Source: Caprimulgus europaeus
Lineage: Eukaryota; Chordata; Aves; Caprimulgiformes; Caprimulgidae
Length of the DNA stretch: 64,000 nucleotides
Assembly (NCBI GenBank): GCA_907165065.1
Contig: OU015527.1
Coordinates: 23,263,686 to 23,327,685 of the forward strand
Reading direction: 5' to 3'
The notes under the pieces are model-generated. The model was given only the letters and a program-made list of their open reading frames with translations, made no database searches and was not told the DNA's origin. This document shows, one piece after another, positions 38,401-53,400 of this stretch (its first letter is position 1; the number at the start of each line of letters is the position of its first letter). The position numbers and the translations under genes are program-made.

Positions 38401-41400
38401 TATAAGCCTAACTGCTTATCAGATGTTTATCATTTTTTCCCTAGAAGTATTAGCAATTTGCATGTGCATTAGAGGCCACAAAACCAATTCCCACCCCCAA
38501 CACATCTGCATTTTCATGATGCACTTCATGCTATTTTGTCAGTAAAGTGCAAAGACTCTCTTCCTGATCTTATTTAGGTTCAAATGCCTTTTTATGCATT
38601 GGGGAGTAACTTACAGATTCTGCTTTTGAAGAAGACAGTGGTACCTTTTGAGGGATTTGGGGAAAACAACAAAAAAGTATTGGTAAGTTATTAATACCAG
38701 TCATGCTTATGATTTTTTTCAAATGGCAGCTAGCAGTCCCTAGCTACCAGCCTACTAAAGTTATTTTGCACAGCAGCATCTGGCTCTTTGGCAGATCCTC
38801 AAACAGCTGGTGTTGCCTCTGGCTCTGTCAATTGATGACAGAGTAGCCAACCACTTGAGAGCATAGTTTTGTCACAGCTAGCTGCCTCCCTCCTGCTTTT
38901 AAGCACTGCTCATGCTACAGAACTGTGTACTATTTAAAACTATGAGAACTGAGGCATAATCTTATAGTTAATTCCTTAATAAGGCTTGACTGGACATTTT
39001 ACACAACATAGTGCCTATACTGGTAATTTGATCACATATATTCAATATTGAAGTTCTAGAAGTGAACCTAGAAATCCACTCTCTAAAGAATGCTTATCCT
39101 TGCAGATACTTATTTTTCACCTTGCTTTGTTTTTACTGTCACTTTTCTGACTTTTTTCCCCACTGCCATATTGGTTTCCAGAGTAACCTCTAGGAAGAAC
39201 ATTCATCCTAGAATTTTTTATTACAATTACTACAAATATCTAAAAAGGAGTGATAGATTGCATTCTCATTAGGAATGAGAATTGCATTGTTTAAGGGAAT
39301 GAAAAATACACATTGTTTAGAGAAGTCATTCCTATATATGCTAGCCAAGAATATTTTGAAATATGTTTCAGTGAACTGTGTTACTCCACTCATTTTATTC
39401 TTCAATTGGCATCACTAAGCTATGCTCTCTTTGCATTAAATTTCTACCTTTATCAGCCATTTTACCAGAAAAAAAAGAAAGCCTCCTTTGTAAATGGAGG
39501 CTAGATGTACTAGAATCTGATGCTACAATAATGTCTTCATATTTCTAAGGGAAAATTTGCAATTATTTTAAGTTGCAGTGCACCTCAGTGCTTTCTCATT
39601 AAGTTGTTGGACATGGCAGACTCCTTCCAGGAACAAACTGCCCAGATTGTCAAGAGTTGCTTAATAAAACAAGATACAAAAGGCATATTACTTCTTCAGA
39701 GATACTAAATTACCTGTAGTCAATACCATGGCTTCTACACCTAGAATGGTTACAAAACCTGGGAGATCTTTTTCAAGCAGGTCCAGTCTGCTCAGAACAT
39801 TTTACAGGCAATGTATCATTATGTTTTCTTAATCATCTATTACATAAAGATATCAAGGACAAGGTTTTAGAGTTCCACAAAACATATCAGTTTCATACAT
39901 CAAGGCAAAATGGGACACGTGTAAAGGTTTTGTATTCTGTGATGTAGCTTACATACTTTACATTAACACCAAACCCAAGAGTGCATTAAAATATATTTAC
40001 CCATTGTATGTTTCAGAGACACCTGCGAAAGGTTCATTCCCACATTTAGCAAATAAAAGCACTGTGTGTAATAGTAAGGCCACTGAACAAGTGCCTATCA
40101 TTAATTTGATTATGCTTCTGCAATCCATTTTGCACTTGGAAACCAAGATGCCACTTATGATTTGGCCTAGTGCTGCTGCTGGAATTAATACAAGGCCTAG
40201 AGGAAAACAAGACACCATAAATTACACAAAAATGCAAGATAATTAGTGAAGCAATTTAGAGTGTAATTCTATATTAAGAAAAAAAAAATCACAACAGTTT
40301 CCTGTATCTTAAGATATAGTCCATGTGATGTCATTTTTCTAACCAGCCTACCAACCTGTTGGCATAAGTATTTATTCCACCCTTACATTATCTTTAGCAT
40401 TTCCAGAAGTTCCACTTGACAGCAAAATTCAGAGTTGTCAAAAACTCAAGTTCAACACAGCAAAGCTAGATTACTTAACATACTGGGCAGGAATCTCTGA
40501 ACACCAGTAAGTCAATTTATGACAACAGAAAATGCTCTTTCATTGCTTCAGTGGTTTGTTTTTGATGTGTTTCCCCTGCCCCACATTACAAGTTCATGTT
40601 TTTTGTTATACATTTCTGTTATGAAGTTTTTAATAGGAGAACGTAATCACTAATATACAAGAGACAGCACAAGACACATAAGGCATCTGCAGAAAGATTT
40701 TAAAAGTCTAGATCTGTGGGTCAATTTTGCTGTCATAGTCCATAATGATTTAATAATAGTCCAGAACAATTTATTGTCTTAGCTCTATTAAGCCTCTAGA
40801 GACATAACTGAGCATTCTTATATGGCTAATTTCAGTGTAACTTGCATTGACTTGAAACAGCTGATTTTAAAGATAGTGCAGGTGCACTGGCACAACTGCA
40901 CAGGCCACAGACAGCCACAGTCAAAGGCAGTTTACATAGTTAATGTGCTCATTGATAACACTTAGACTAGCTAGCCCAGGTACAGCTACCTTTCAATGTT
41001 AGTGTAGGCATTTCTTTAAAGCTGTACACTTGATTAGCTCTACCAGTATTTTCAACTCAAATTAAAAAGACATTCAAACAAGGTTTATAGAGGGAAAAAG
41101 GAATATTCAGTTTTCCACTTCACTGCTAATTACTGTTTAACAATTGAGCCTGTATTCCATGTATTTCTATGTAAAACTTACATTGTTTTGAAACAATGTC
41201 TGAATAGCGATGGTACTATCTAGTATTATCCAGGGGACTTAGTCATATAGAAAGTCTCTCCCAAACATATTTCTGTTGGAAAAAGAGCACTTCAACTAAC
41301 ATAAGCCTGTACAGCTGAAGTAATTTAGGAAGACATGTTCCAGAAATATTAAGTCTGACATATTGCAAGCATCTGTTGGCCTATCTGCCTTGATCTGGTT

Positions 41401-44400
41401 GTTCTTCAAAAGTACTTGTGTCAATCATGTGACCCTCTGATGTACAAGAGTACATCTTTTCCGTCAGATTTTTCTATTTGTTTCTCCAATACTCAGCTTT
41501 TCATAACTTTCCCCTGTTCTACCTACTACTGAGGAAAATCCAGTGGTGTTACCCTCCAAGAATAAGACAAGGATGAATTACAGTTTCAACAGCACACTAA
41601 ATTCTCATTCTACTTTGAATATTAGTATAAAGTATTTTGAACTTACAACCTATGAGTAGCTTTGCACCATTGAATTAAGTATCAGGGTTTTCATAGGGCA
41701 GGCAAGGATAATATAAAAATACTATTTCTACTGTGAAAACTTCATTTCATAGAAGCATATTCACAAATATCTCGGATGAACACAAGATTCCTACATAGAC
41801 TTCCACCTATAATGTTAATCAGGTGTCCAGCACAACATATTTAAGATTTAAAATTAAAAGCCACAGTACCTCCAAGAGTTGCTGAAAAACTTGATGTCTT
41901 TCCAAACTGATTTTCTATAAACTTTGGTAGAAATGTTGCAAAGCCAGCGGCAACTAAAGCTTCCGAGGAACTGGCTATTATTAGACTCATAAGCACTGGA
42001 TTCTTCAACAGTATCTATGGCAGAGGGGGAATTAACATAACACTCTGGAATTATTTCATTGTAGTACCCTGTAAAAAGTCACTATATTTAAAGTAGGTAC
42101 TCTCGAGAAACTTCATTAATATACTTTTCTAGCTTTAACAATCTTAAGCATCAACAAAATGAATATGCATTAATTTATCAGCAGCACTGGAGAACACCCT
42201 TTCACAGCAAAATAAAGAAGCAATTGCCCTTCTAAACACTGATGTATTACCTGAAAAAAAAAAAAAAATCATTTCTCAGAAAATATCAGTTTCAGTAAAT
42301 TTAAGATTTGCTTACCAGGAGAGCCATGGGAAAGTCTTTAAAACTTTTTCCAAGATTCTTGGTCTCAACAAGCACTTCACTTCCATCATTATGAGTTTCA
42401 GAGACTTTTTCAGCCTGTATTTTTGCTGTTCCTACAAATGTGCATATTTATTGTGAATTAAAACACTGAATACCTGTGCTCTTAAAGTCAGAAAAAGCAT
42501 CAGTGTTTCCTTTCCTTGGGAAAAGTAGACACACTGTAAGTCTTCTTCAATATTTTGTTGGTACAGATTCATAAAAAGATCAATAATGTCTTGCTGTGGA
42601 AAGAAGAATTTGACCAAAAGCATCATACTTCCATTGGCAAGCCTCAGCTGTAAGATAACATCAGGGATATCCTAAGAATTTCAGACTATCCTGAAGACCA
42701 TTCTATTTTTTTTAATATTTATCTTTTTAAATAGTCCTGACATTCTCCCTAGTTACTTAACTTCATTGTTTCTTTTCCTCCATCACTTCTATTTCCAGGT
42801 ATGCATAGTAAGTTCCTTTAGATGCTCTTCCAAGAGACTTCTAGATAACATCTTTCTGAACAGAAGTTACATTAAAACTATGCTTTTTAGAAAATTGCTC
42901 TTTGATTCATGCTTTATTATGCCACCCAAAACAATAAGGCAATAGAGTTAGACAACAATGCACAGTCAACTGAATTTCCTTATGATTCCTGGTTGGTAAC
43001 ACAGTATCTTTAAATACACTCCTGGATGCTTCACTTCAAGCATTGTTTAAACTTTGACCATCAGTTCCCATGTTCTATCTGTTTTCAGTCCTACCATACA
43101 TTATTACACACACAAGATTCTCCATCTAGCCTATTCAGCTTGTTTCAAAGGCTGCATATTGGAAACAAGGTATTTATCACCAGGTTTTAACCAAAAACAG
43201 TTAACCGAGAAACAGAATCAAAGAGGAACTAATCACTCAGTCCAGCAGTCTATAACCCACAACTGTAAGCATCTCTCTTCCTAAGTATCCCAGTATCACT
43301 AAGTATTTACCTGGCAGATGTTTCGGAAAGCATGAAAAAGGTATTATAAGAAGCCAAATTGAAAAAAGCATGCAAGAAATGCTATCCACCATGCTCCAAG
43401 CCAGCGTGGGTCATGTTGATCCATCTTTGTACTAGAAAAACAATTTGGAAAAAGCAGGTTTACCATTCATTAATTCAATTTGCAATTTCAGATGTCAGCA
43501 AGCTGGATATATTTTTTTTTTTAAATACTGATTTAACAGAAAGCCTTTGAGTATTGTTATTCTCTCATTTTCTCCATGTATTAAGTTAATTGTTTGCTTG
43601 TTTAAAGCAGTTGGTTGGAGTTGGTTTGGATGGTAGTACAATTTATAACATTATTTTTTTTTTAAGAGTGGACTATTACTCAACTGGTAGATTTTCTAGC
43701 AAGTTCTTCCCCAGGAGGAAGTAGAAATACCCTACCCCTTTATCCCACTTCAGGGAAACTTTTTGCACAAGAAATCAGTATTTGCAATCTAACTCTAAAT
43801 GAGCAACTAATAAAAAGACATAGCATTTTTTGTTATTCAGCTTCAAAGTAGCTAATATATCAAAAAGCTAACACCAAGTACTTGCACTACAGAGCAACTT
43901 TCACGTACAATGGAGTGACTACTCACTGTGGGAAGTCACTCACTTGTTAGAAGCCCTTGTGAATGCAACTTGTTAGCAAGTTAAAGCTCTTGAAAACGCA
44001 GTATTTTCCAAAATACTCACAATTTGTCCTCCTCACATGGAGGAGAGCTGAAGATTTTAATAAGAAATATTAAGTAAAGAGAAGGCAGAAGACTTGCCTT
44101 TCTGGGATCTCAATATCAATATAAATATTAAGTAGCTGCCCTCCTAAGACATAGCCAATAGCAGGACCCAGCAGTGACATGGCATGACCAATTCCTAGAA
44201 GAGAAAATACACCAAGTTCACAACACTTTTAAACTATTCCTACATCAATTTCAGACCAAATGGTTTCTATAATTCAATCTTTTCTTTCACTGTCATTATT
44301 TTGATTACAGCATGTAGAAGACAAAATTTGTACTTGTTCAACAAGAAAATTTGCAGCTCTCATTAAAAGCTGCAAGTCAAAGGTTCAGCAAAAGACACTT

Positions 44401-47400
44401 CACTGACAGTATCTTTATGCATTATTCGATTGCCTTTTGCAGCTCTTGTGCCTACAATCACAAGCTAGCTTGCGAAAAAGTTTCTGAACTGAGGTTTTTA
44501 CAAGCATCATTGTCCATCTAAAGAAGCTACATATTTATATTTTAATTTTAAGTCTTAACTTGGTTTTTAGATCTGCTAAGACAAGAAGCCAAGGTTCCAT
44601 TAAAACTTTTGGCTGGAATAATATCTGTCACTTGACTTCACTGAGAATTCAATCATTTGCACTTCTTTTTATTCACAAAAGCCTTAAAATACAAAGCCAG
44701 GGCTCTTAACAGCTCCTGAAAGTTCTTCACAAAACACACATCCCCCACACCCCCACACCCTGCCTTATATTCTCTCCTCCCCCAAACCCACCAAAAAACA
44801 CATACCAAACAAAAAGAAAATAAAAAATACCAACACAAACTGCCACAGTAACTCAGAATTATAAAGCTGACATATCCTAGGTTTCCCTGTATTTTGGAAA
44901 TAATGACATGTTCGTAGGGCCTTTCTGAGTTAACTCCATATTCATCCTACAGAACTTCAAACCTAGCTTTGAAAGTGCCTATTTCCTCCTACAGACCATT
45001 CAGCTTAAATTACCATTTGGAATTGCTTAATTTTTAATTGGCTTTAGATGTAGATGCCTCAGTTCAGCAAGAGGAGAACAGGCCTCATGAAAACACACCC
45101 TGTCTGAGAAGAGAAACTATCAGCTTATGAGTTGCAAGCTTATACTCTAAGATGCTAGCAGCTATTTACAGACACTAGCAATATTTTTAGAGGTTTTCTG
45201 CTGTCTTGCACAAGCCTTCTTGCATTAGGCAAAGCAATACAACATATTTTAATTCCCTAATACATTGCATAAAAGCAAGAAAAATAATTAAGGCTTAATG
45301 TAGCTACCTATCCATTCACTTACCTTCTAGTTTTGTTTTATTAGGCAGAATACATTGTTCTTCTGAACTCAGCAGTTGTCTAAAGACTACACAAGCATCA
45401 ATTTGTTGTATTGGTCTGTTATGCTTATGTATGAACACTGACACTATTCTCCTATGTTTTCAGGCCACCTCTTGATCTGCTAATCATGCAGACACTCCTA
45501 GTTCTATTCTATTTATCTCACTGATCTCAGAAAAAAGTGTATCTTCTCTCTCAGTATAAAGAAACAACAACAAAAAAGCTATCTTTTTTATTTAAGATTT
45601 AACATATGCAACTATTGTATTTGTTGGCATCATACGAAGTAGCTTGCCTGGAACAGTTAAGCAAGAATTGTATGCAAATAGATGATGATTTCAATTTTGT
45701 CCCCTAGAATACTGATTGTCTGGAAAACAATCCAGGAATCAGATGCTCTGAATTGCTCCTGCAGGTTACCAGTATAGCTAACATACTTTTATCAGCTTAA
45801 AGCTAAAATTAGGGAAATCGCAAATATCTTAATACCCACAGAAAACACACTGAGACTGCAACTTGGCAGTAAAAATGCACATAACCCAGAGAATGCTCAC
45901 TGGAAAGACTATAAGCCATCGCTAAGAATTAGTATTCTTTAGCTTTCAAACAGCTCCACAGAAAGACAAACATTCACCATGCTTCTAGGCAATCCTTTTA
46001 CTTTCAATTAAGGAAAAACACTTCCAGTATTTCATCCTGAAGTATCACACGTGTATGTGGCTAAAGAACCAAACTGATCACATTATGCACAGGAGTGTCC
46101 CTGCACTGAGAGGATAGGCTACTGTTAGAAGATAAATAAACAAGACTGCTAAAGGATATAGTAAGGTGTGGCTACTGACCTCATACACAGTAGTTTTCAA
46201 GTTTTTCTACAACTTATTCTGTTGTTAACAGGCAGGCTACAATACCACTTCATCACTTTCAGTTACTGACATGAAAAAACAGCATGAGAGTAAGCAGAAA
46301 TTGGCCTTACCGTGCTCTGCAAAATAACTGTTGAAAAGACTTGGCACAGCAGACAAATACCCAACTTGCACAGTAACTGATACGGAAACACTTTATGCAC
46401 ATAAGTAAATAATGACAAGATTGATTTAATCAGAGGAATTAATAAAAAGCATTTTTAAGGTATTACAGTCTATGATCTATCCATATAGTTTTAAAAGTTA
46501 CCTATATAAATGGAAGACTTATGTTTTGGGACACTATCATCAATAAAAGCTGTCCCCAGAGTATATAGTGGAGTTCCTCCAACTCCCAGTAGCAGCTGTC
46601 CCAGGATAAAGACATACAGATAGTTGGGAAGTGAAGACTTTGAGGTGGTACTGCAAGTGAAGTTATCAGAGCTTGTTCCTGGAATTTGACACGTGTCTGA
46701 AAGACAGAGACAGCAATTCTGTTACCCAGCTCATCACAGTGCAACTGAAGAAAAAACTGTACTGAAAGCTAAACTACATACGAAGTGCTGCTAGTGCCAG
46801 GCTCCCATTTTAATTTTCTGGTCTACTAATATATCTTATACAACAGTGGCCTAACCTTCTACAATATCATATTCTCCAAAAGAAATACTATCATCACTTG
46901 GGTTTTGTTTCTTTATCAGGAAGGAAAGATGGATGAAAAAGCTTTATTGAAACATTTTGGCTTGTTGAAAGCACTATTGACCAGATGTATGCAAAAAACT
47001 GACAAATTGTCATTCAACAGGTTAATGAATACTCCTAGGTAATAGCACATCATTTTGTTCTTGCACCTGATAATGATTCTGAGGAGCACTAGTAACAACT
47101 TTCATTCTTCACTGACAGAGAATCCTGAACAACCTGAGGAAAACTGGACTGCTGGAAAGGAAAGTGCAGTCATCAGTCACAAGCAAAGATAATTCTCCCT
47201 TCTCATACACTGTTTTGAGAAGCATTTCCCTAAAAAAAAAAAGTAACACAAAAACCAGAACACAAAACCTTGAAAAAAAACACACCACTATCTCGCAGAG
47301 CACACACTGACATATCTCCAGAATGAGAAGTTCATGTAAAGCTTCTGTACTTGTCTACACACATTCACAATGAGGGAAGCAGAGGTAGAACTGCCTAAGG

Positions 47401-50400
47401 TTGTGCTTGCTCCTGTAAAGTTTGGTACAAGGAGGAGGGAAGAGAACAGAGGAAGTGAAGACAAGCAGTATGTTTTCGCTTCTCCTCCTCCTTGCTATCA
47501 TTGCACTTCTAGTACCAGACAGGCCCAAGTGACAAGATCAAAAAGAGGAACATGGTTCTTTCCATGTTTTTCCACAGAAGAACATACAATCCTAAGGAAG
47601 AGGATAAAACCACCATTTTGGTTGAAACAAGCCATACTGAGCAAATACAACAAAACACCCTTCATGTTAGAAGAGTAAACTCATTAGTTCTCAATACTTC
47701 GCTTCAAAATTAATGCATCATTTTTTCTCAGGTCCTTTTACGTTTGAGAATACTTTTTACTTGAGCAAACAAAGGGCATCTTTGTCCATGCTTTGGGCTC
47801 ACAGGACATAAAAACCAAGGAAGTACTTGCCACACAGCAGATATTTAAAGATAAAGGTTATGTTATCATAAACACCTCCATGGGTTTTATCACGCCTTTC
47901 TCCAGAAGGAACAGCACCATAGCGGTGGTAGAGGCATGCAGTCACACAACAGGTGATTCAGTGCTGTTGCACAGAAACTGGGCAATATAGAGTGATGCGA
48001 AAACTTCACTTCAAGAGGAGGACTCATTAAAATTTTCCTTACTTTAGGAACAACCCTCATTTTAATGCTATATTGAAGCTGCACATGGAACATTTTATTA
48101 TGAATCACTACTCTGAAAATTGAAGTTTTTAGAGTGTATTTTGCATTTATTGTCAATCTGCTTTCTTTAGCAATATTCCTTTTTTCTGCAGGAAACCACA
48201 TCTCAAATCAGGTTAACTTTGTCCTATTTACCTATAGAAGGATACCAGGTCCTACAGTATCTTGTCAACATACACATGTACAGGACATATACAGAATATA
48301 CCTGCAGTTATAAGTTAGCCTCTAATATCTACTGGGCAAGTCTGAAACAGCATTTAGCTAGTAATTTTATTGTAGTACACAAGTAATAGAATCTTGCTGA
48401 AATATACACATCAGAAAACAAGTAATGCAGAGCAAGAAAGTGCCATGAATTATGTTAAATGTGAAAAATGTACTCTAATTTGAGATCTAGAAATAGCCTA
48501 ATGAAATAAGCAGATCACATATGGTAATGATAATCAAACTCTGACACACTGTGGTTCTTCATGAATCCCCATCCCCACCCCCAATGTGGGTCAATCTCTA
48601 AAAGCTTGTGCCATTGTGTAACTAATTGATTATACTCTCTCCCCTTCAGTTTTCTAGCTCTTCAATTTACATGGCCTAGAAAAATTATTCAGACACTGAG
48701 ATAAGATAATCTTATCACCCTAGTTTGTTTTCAGAATCATGTAATAACTACAAGTTACGAGAATCATCAGTATGCACTTTAATACAATTATAATCATGTC
48801 ATTTGCATCAGCTAACATTTTTTTAAGTCAACAAGTACACATGGACCATACTTCACACTTCCAAGAAATATTTTAAAAGCAAAGACAACTTACAACAAAA
48901 CTATGAGATTAGTTTGAACCAACATAAGTCAAAACTGCCATCAAACAACAGTTTACTTTCTCTACCTCAGTCATTCATGTCATCCCTTTCTTGTACAACC
49001 AAGGCTGAAGCATATTGGTAAAGTGACACAGGTTAATTCTAACCAGGATTAGACACACAAGCTTATTGCTGTGGTCATAAGAATGGTGGAGAGCACAGGC
49101 ACTGACTTTTACATGATCAGGGAAGTCTAACTGGATAAACTAAGCTCTGGGAGAAGTTTAAAATACATGGTTGACCATTTTAAACTACTGGTTCTCATTA
49201 GACTTGTTTTCCTTTCTAAAAGTCAGTGGACTAGACTTGCATCTTAAAGATTGTATTTCACAGAACCACAGAATGGTAGGGATTGGAAGGGACCTCAGGA
49301 GATCATCTAGTCCAACCCCCACGCCAAAGCAGGTTCCCTACAACAGGTTGTACAGGAAAGCATTCAGGTGGGTCTTGAACATCTCCAGAGATGGAGACTC
49401 CACAACCTCTCTGGGCAGCCTGTTCCAGTGCTCTGTCACCCTCACAGTAAAGAAGTTTTTCCTTATGTTCAGGTGGAACTTCCAGTGTTCCAGTTTTTGC
49501 CCACTGCCCCTTGTCCTGTCACTGGGCACCACTACAAAGAGCCCGGCCCCATCCATTTGGCCCCCACATTTCAGATATTTACAGACATTGATAACGTCCT
49601 CTGTCAATCTTCTCTTCTCCAAGCTGAAGAGTCTCAGCTCTCTCAGCCTCTCCTCATAAGGCAGATGCTTAATATTTGCATTAAAGGCAACACTATCCAG
49701 AGTTAGTCATAAACCTTCCTTCATGCTTTAATCTAACACATCTACCTGAATCCAAGTTATATAAAGGCCAAAATATTCACAAATATCTAATGCAACATAT
49801 AGTCAAGAAGGCAGAACCAGCCATGATATGCTTCAGCAATTACATTAATTAGAAGACAGGTCAAGACAAGTTTTACTCATGTTTTTTAGAACATGAGCCC
49901 TAATAAGATATTAACACCTACAGCACCTTTAATGACAGATGAAGTGGCAGATGTTTTAAAGAAACAGGAACAGATTCTTTGACATTTCAACCAAAATTGG
50001 TAGGAGCAGGAAGAGATCAGCTGCAACAGTTGGCCATCTCCCTTCACACTCCCACCTTGTCAGTATCTTGTTTCAATTTTAAAAAACTACAATCAGAGTG
50101 GAACATTCTTTATATTAAATTCACCTTCCCTTCTGTACTAGTGAAGTAGTGAGGGTAATACTGAAACTGAAATTGTAAAGAAATGGGACTGTAATAAAGC
50201 CAGGAGCAAGTAAACTATTGCTCCTCTACTAGGGGATAACGAGTAATCATCTGCTTATAGCCTCTAAACACCGAAGAGCTCTTTTCTTTTGGCCTTTGCT
50301 CAGTTAAAAGTTCCATTAATTTATGTCTTAGATCCTCATTTATTAGATGGGGAACAATAGTTTATTAAAGTTACTTAACTAATGGTCAGTGTCTCAACAG

Positions 50401-53400
50401 CTCATGGAAGTGTGTGGCGTGATTAACACTTTAAAAAACATAATTTGAGAATCAGCAAACAGAAGACTGAGAACCTTCCATTAAATTCCTTAATAGCTAC
50501 TAATTTTTTTAGTGAGCACTCTAATATGCTTAATCACACAGGCATAAATCTGGTTAAACACTGCAATAACAATTAAAACAATACTACAAGATTAATTAAT
50601 CCTGCTTTAAAGATATCTGGATGTTTCTTTATTAGTTACAGGTGTGCCACTAAGTTAAGATGCAAATAGTTGGTATTAAGCACACTGCACTTAAAGTCTT
50701 CTTTTATGAGGAAAGATACACAAGATCTCAGAGCTGGCTACTCATGTGATTTCAGTATTACTTTGTTCAGTATAGCTCAGGGCTGCCCATTCCCTCTCTA
50801 TTTCAAAGAAACCCACAAGTTTTATTCAACATTTTAGAAGACCTCACTAAAACTTGTTAATTATTTAAGATGTCTTAGTTCAAAATCCAAAAGAACTGCA
50901 ACATGTAGTCACCTTCCAACAAGAAACCAGTAAGTCTAACAGCTTTCCTTTAACATTTATTCTACATTGCTGACCTAACTTGCATTCCTATTCACAAAGA
51001 AATGCCAGATCATAATTTACTCAAAATGAAATTTAAATGCATTCATCAATGCAAGTCAAAAAAGCACTTTATTCAGATGTTGCTTATGAGCAAGAACTAA
51101 TATGGACAAAGATCTCTTTTGAAAAAGAAAGTTCACTGTTCAGAGAGAAAGGTCTTGAACTTACGGATTTCACAGAATCATTTTATTTCCAGTGTTAGAG
51201 ATAATACCCCATATTTTAGGATTTTGACAAAGATTAATTATGTTGTTCCAAATTAAGAGTTGTATTAAGTTGCTACAGAGATTTTTTTTTATTATTATTA
51301 TTTTCAAAACATAGGGATAAGCTTACCTTCAAGTTTAGCTCCATAGTGGTATTTTCCACTACTGAAGTGTGGTAAAGAGAATATAAGTGAGCCCAATCCC
51401 AGCATAAATGCTGAGAAAGCAAGACATCGTGGTTTATGCCCTCTTTCTCCAAAGAAAGATACAAACAGTGACAATATGCAAAAAGCAATGTCATAGCTTG
51501 CAGAGATTACACCAGTGAGGGAACTCCTCAACTCATAACGCCTCTCAATTGTTGAAATACTAATGTTAGTCAGTCCATTTACTACAATGCCTACAAAAGA
51601 AAAAAAAAGATAATTAGTCAAAGATACAGTGCAACTCTTATCAAATTAAAGTATGATGGAAGGGTTAAAATTAATATATTTACAAAGCTATATTTTAAGG
51701 TATTATTAGCTTTAAAAGGTATATAGTGGATTGATATAATGCTAACTTAAGCCAGCAAAACTGCACAAGACCTATGCAATTTTGTTCTCTCCTGTAGTCA
51801 TTAAGGATTCAACACTCAAGTATTAAGCCAACAAAATACCATGCTTCAAATTCTGTTCATGTATGAACATTCTGTTTGTATGTGAAACACCAATTAGTTA
51901 AACTTACAGGAGTTTACTTTTAACAGTCACAAAATAGGATTCTGTTACAAGTGAGATGAATAGCTGTACTTCATAATAGTGTCAGATAGTTTCATGGTAC
52001 TCTAATTAAACTGTGCCTGTAATACTATGCATACCCTGGGAAAAGGAAGTCTTGAAGCCACTGATGCAAGTAAGATCAAGAGTTCTGCAACCTCATAGAC
52101 AACTGATGAGCATCTCTCATGATACAGGCCCTACAGTTACCCTTCCTCTTCCTAGAATTCGAAGAAGGTTCACTTCTGTCATTCCAGTAACAGACCAGAA
52201 GGATAGACAGCTGGGGATTTAAGCTTATTTTCAACAAGCATTGCACCACCCATAAGTGCAACAGCACAGGCTGAACTTCAACAGATATGCCTAGAGTGCT
52301 CTACATATTGAAAAAAAAAAAATTAAAAATTACTCCAAATCTGTGATCAACCAGCTGTTTTCTTATCAGTGCAATCCCCACAATACACCAAACACTTCAG
52401 CCTTCTATAAGGAGGTGCCTCTAGGCACAGTCTTAATATCTTCATACACTACTATGTTCTCTTCATTAAGGATGACAATTTCAACTGTCAGTCTGACCAC
52501 CACACTTAAATTCATACGGGATTAACAGAAGTATTCCGGTGTTACTCCACTGCCATTATTTACATATTTCGCAGCTTTCTTCTTTTCTTCTTAAGGACCA
52601 CTGACCAAAGAACAATACTAGCACAAAGGAATGAACAAACAGGTTTTATCCCACTTGCCAGCACTTCAAGCATTTACTAAGGCCTTAAAACATTTACATG
52701 TAGTAGGTGTGCTATTTGGTAAGTTGATTGCAGACTAGAAACATTATTTTACCTGTAGTTTAAGTTGCCGCATTTCATTTACTTCCTAAAGCCAAAAAAC
52801 CTTGCAGTTAGTTATACTAGATAATTACATTTAATTTGTAAAAATTTAGAAGTGATGACTAGCAGCATAACTTCTCCAATGCCATCATCTAGGGATTAAT
52901 CACTAAACTCCCTCCAGGAAAGATGGAACCTGGGTGGTACTAGCATGACCTGAAAAACAAATCCTACAAAGACATCTCAACATTTAAATACTAGTATAGA
53001 AATTATTTTTTAACTATTCTAATCTAAAACCTTGTTGTCCCACCACATCTGTTAGAAGTTTAGGTACAGTGTGTACTGACCCACAAAATCCAGGTTAATT
53101 GTAAACTAACTTAAATTGCTTTAACCAAAAACGAAAGTATTTTTTCTTCATCCATTTAATACAAAAACATTGTTCTAAGTATGGTGGCTTTGAAACAGTG
53201 CTTTGCTGACACCTAATAAAAAAGAAAAAAGATTTAAAAGTCCTTCCAGTAATAAATCTGTAAAATATTAGTGTTACCCAAAGTTTTCCAACAGATTAGA
53301 CTGGAACCATCTCAAACAGTGGTTCTGTTTTGTTTAATCAAATTATTACTGACATCAGGAATAAACAGTCCTTCTTGTACTCAATCTTACGAGATAACTT

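Larger units (their letters stand above)
35169..46501 (-). other. SLCO4C1: Introns 3-8 of SLCO4C1 (short introns plus the 4.8 kb intron 8)
   Basis: Introns 3 (44195-46501), 4 (43432-44097), 5 (42432-43310), 6 (42015-42315), 7 (40197-41869) and 8 (35169-40000) are AT-rich. The only repeat I recognise is a CR1 3' end at 35365-35485 in intron 8. No LTR sequence is visible. Confidence 0.7.

Noticed and set aside
46502..46744. 80-codon minus-strand frame overlapping exon 3
   Set aside because: It is in a different register from the real exon 3 frame, which the phases and family match fix.
49171..49659. 162-codon open frame on the + strand in intron 2
   Set aside because: It is the antisense of a CR1 3' end, a very common spurious frame in bird genomes.
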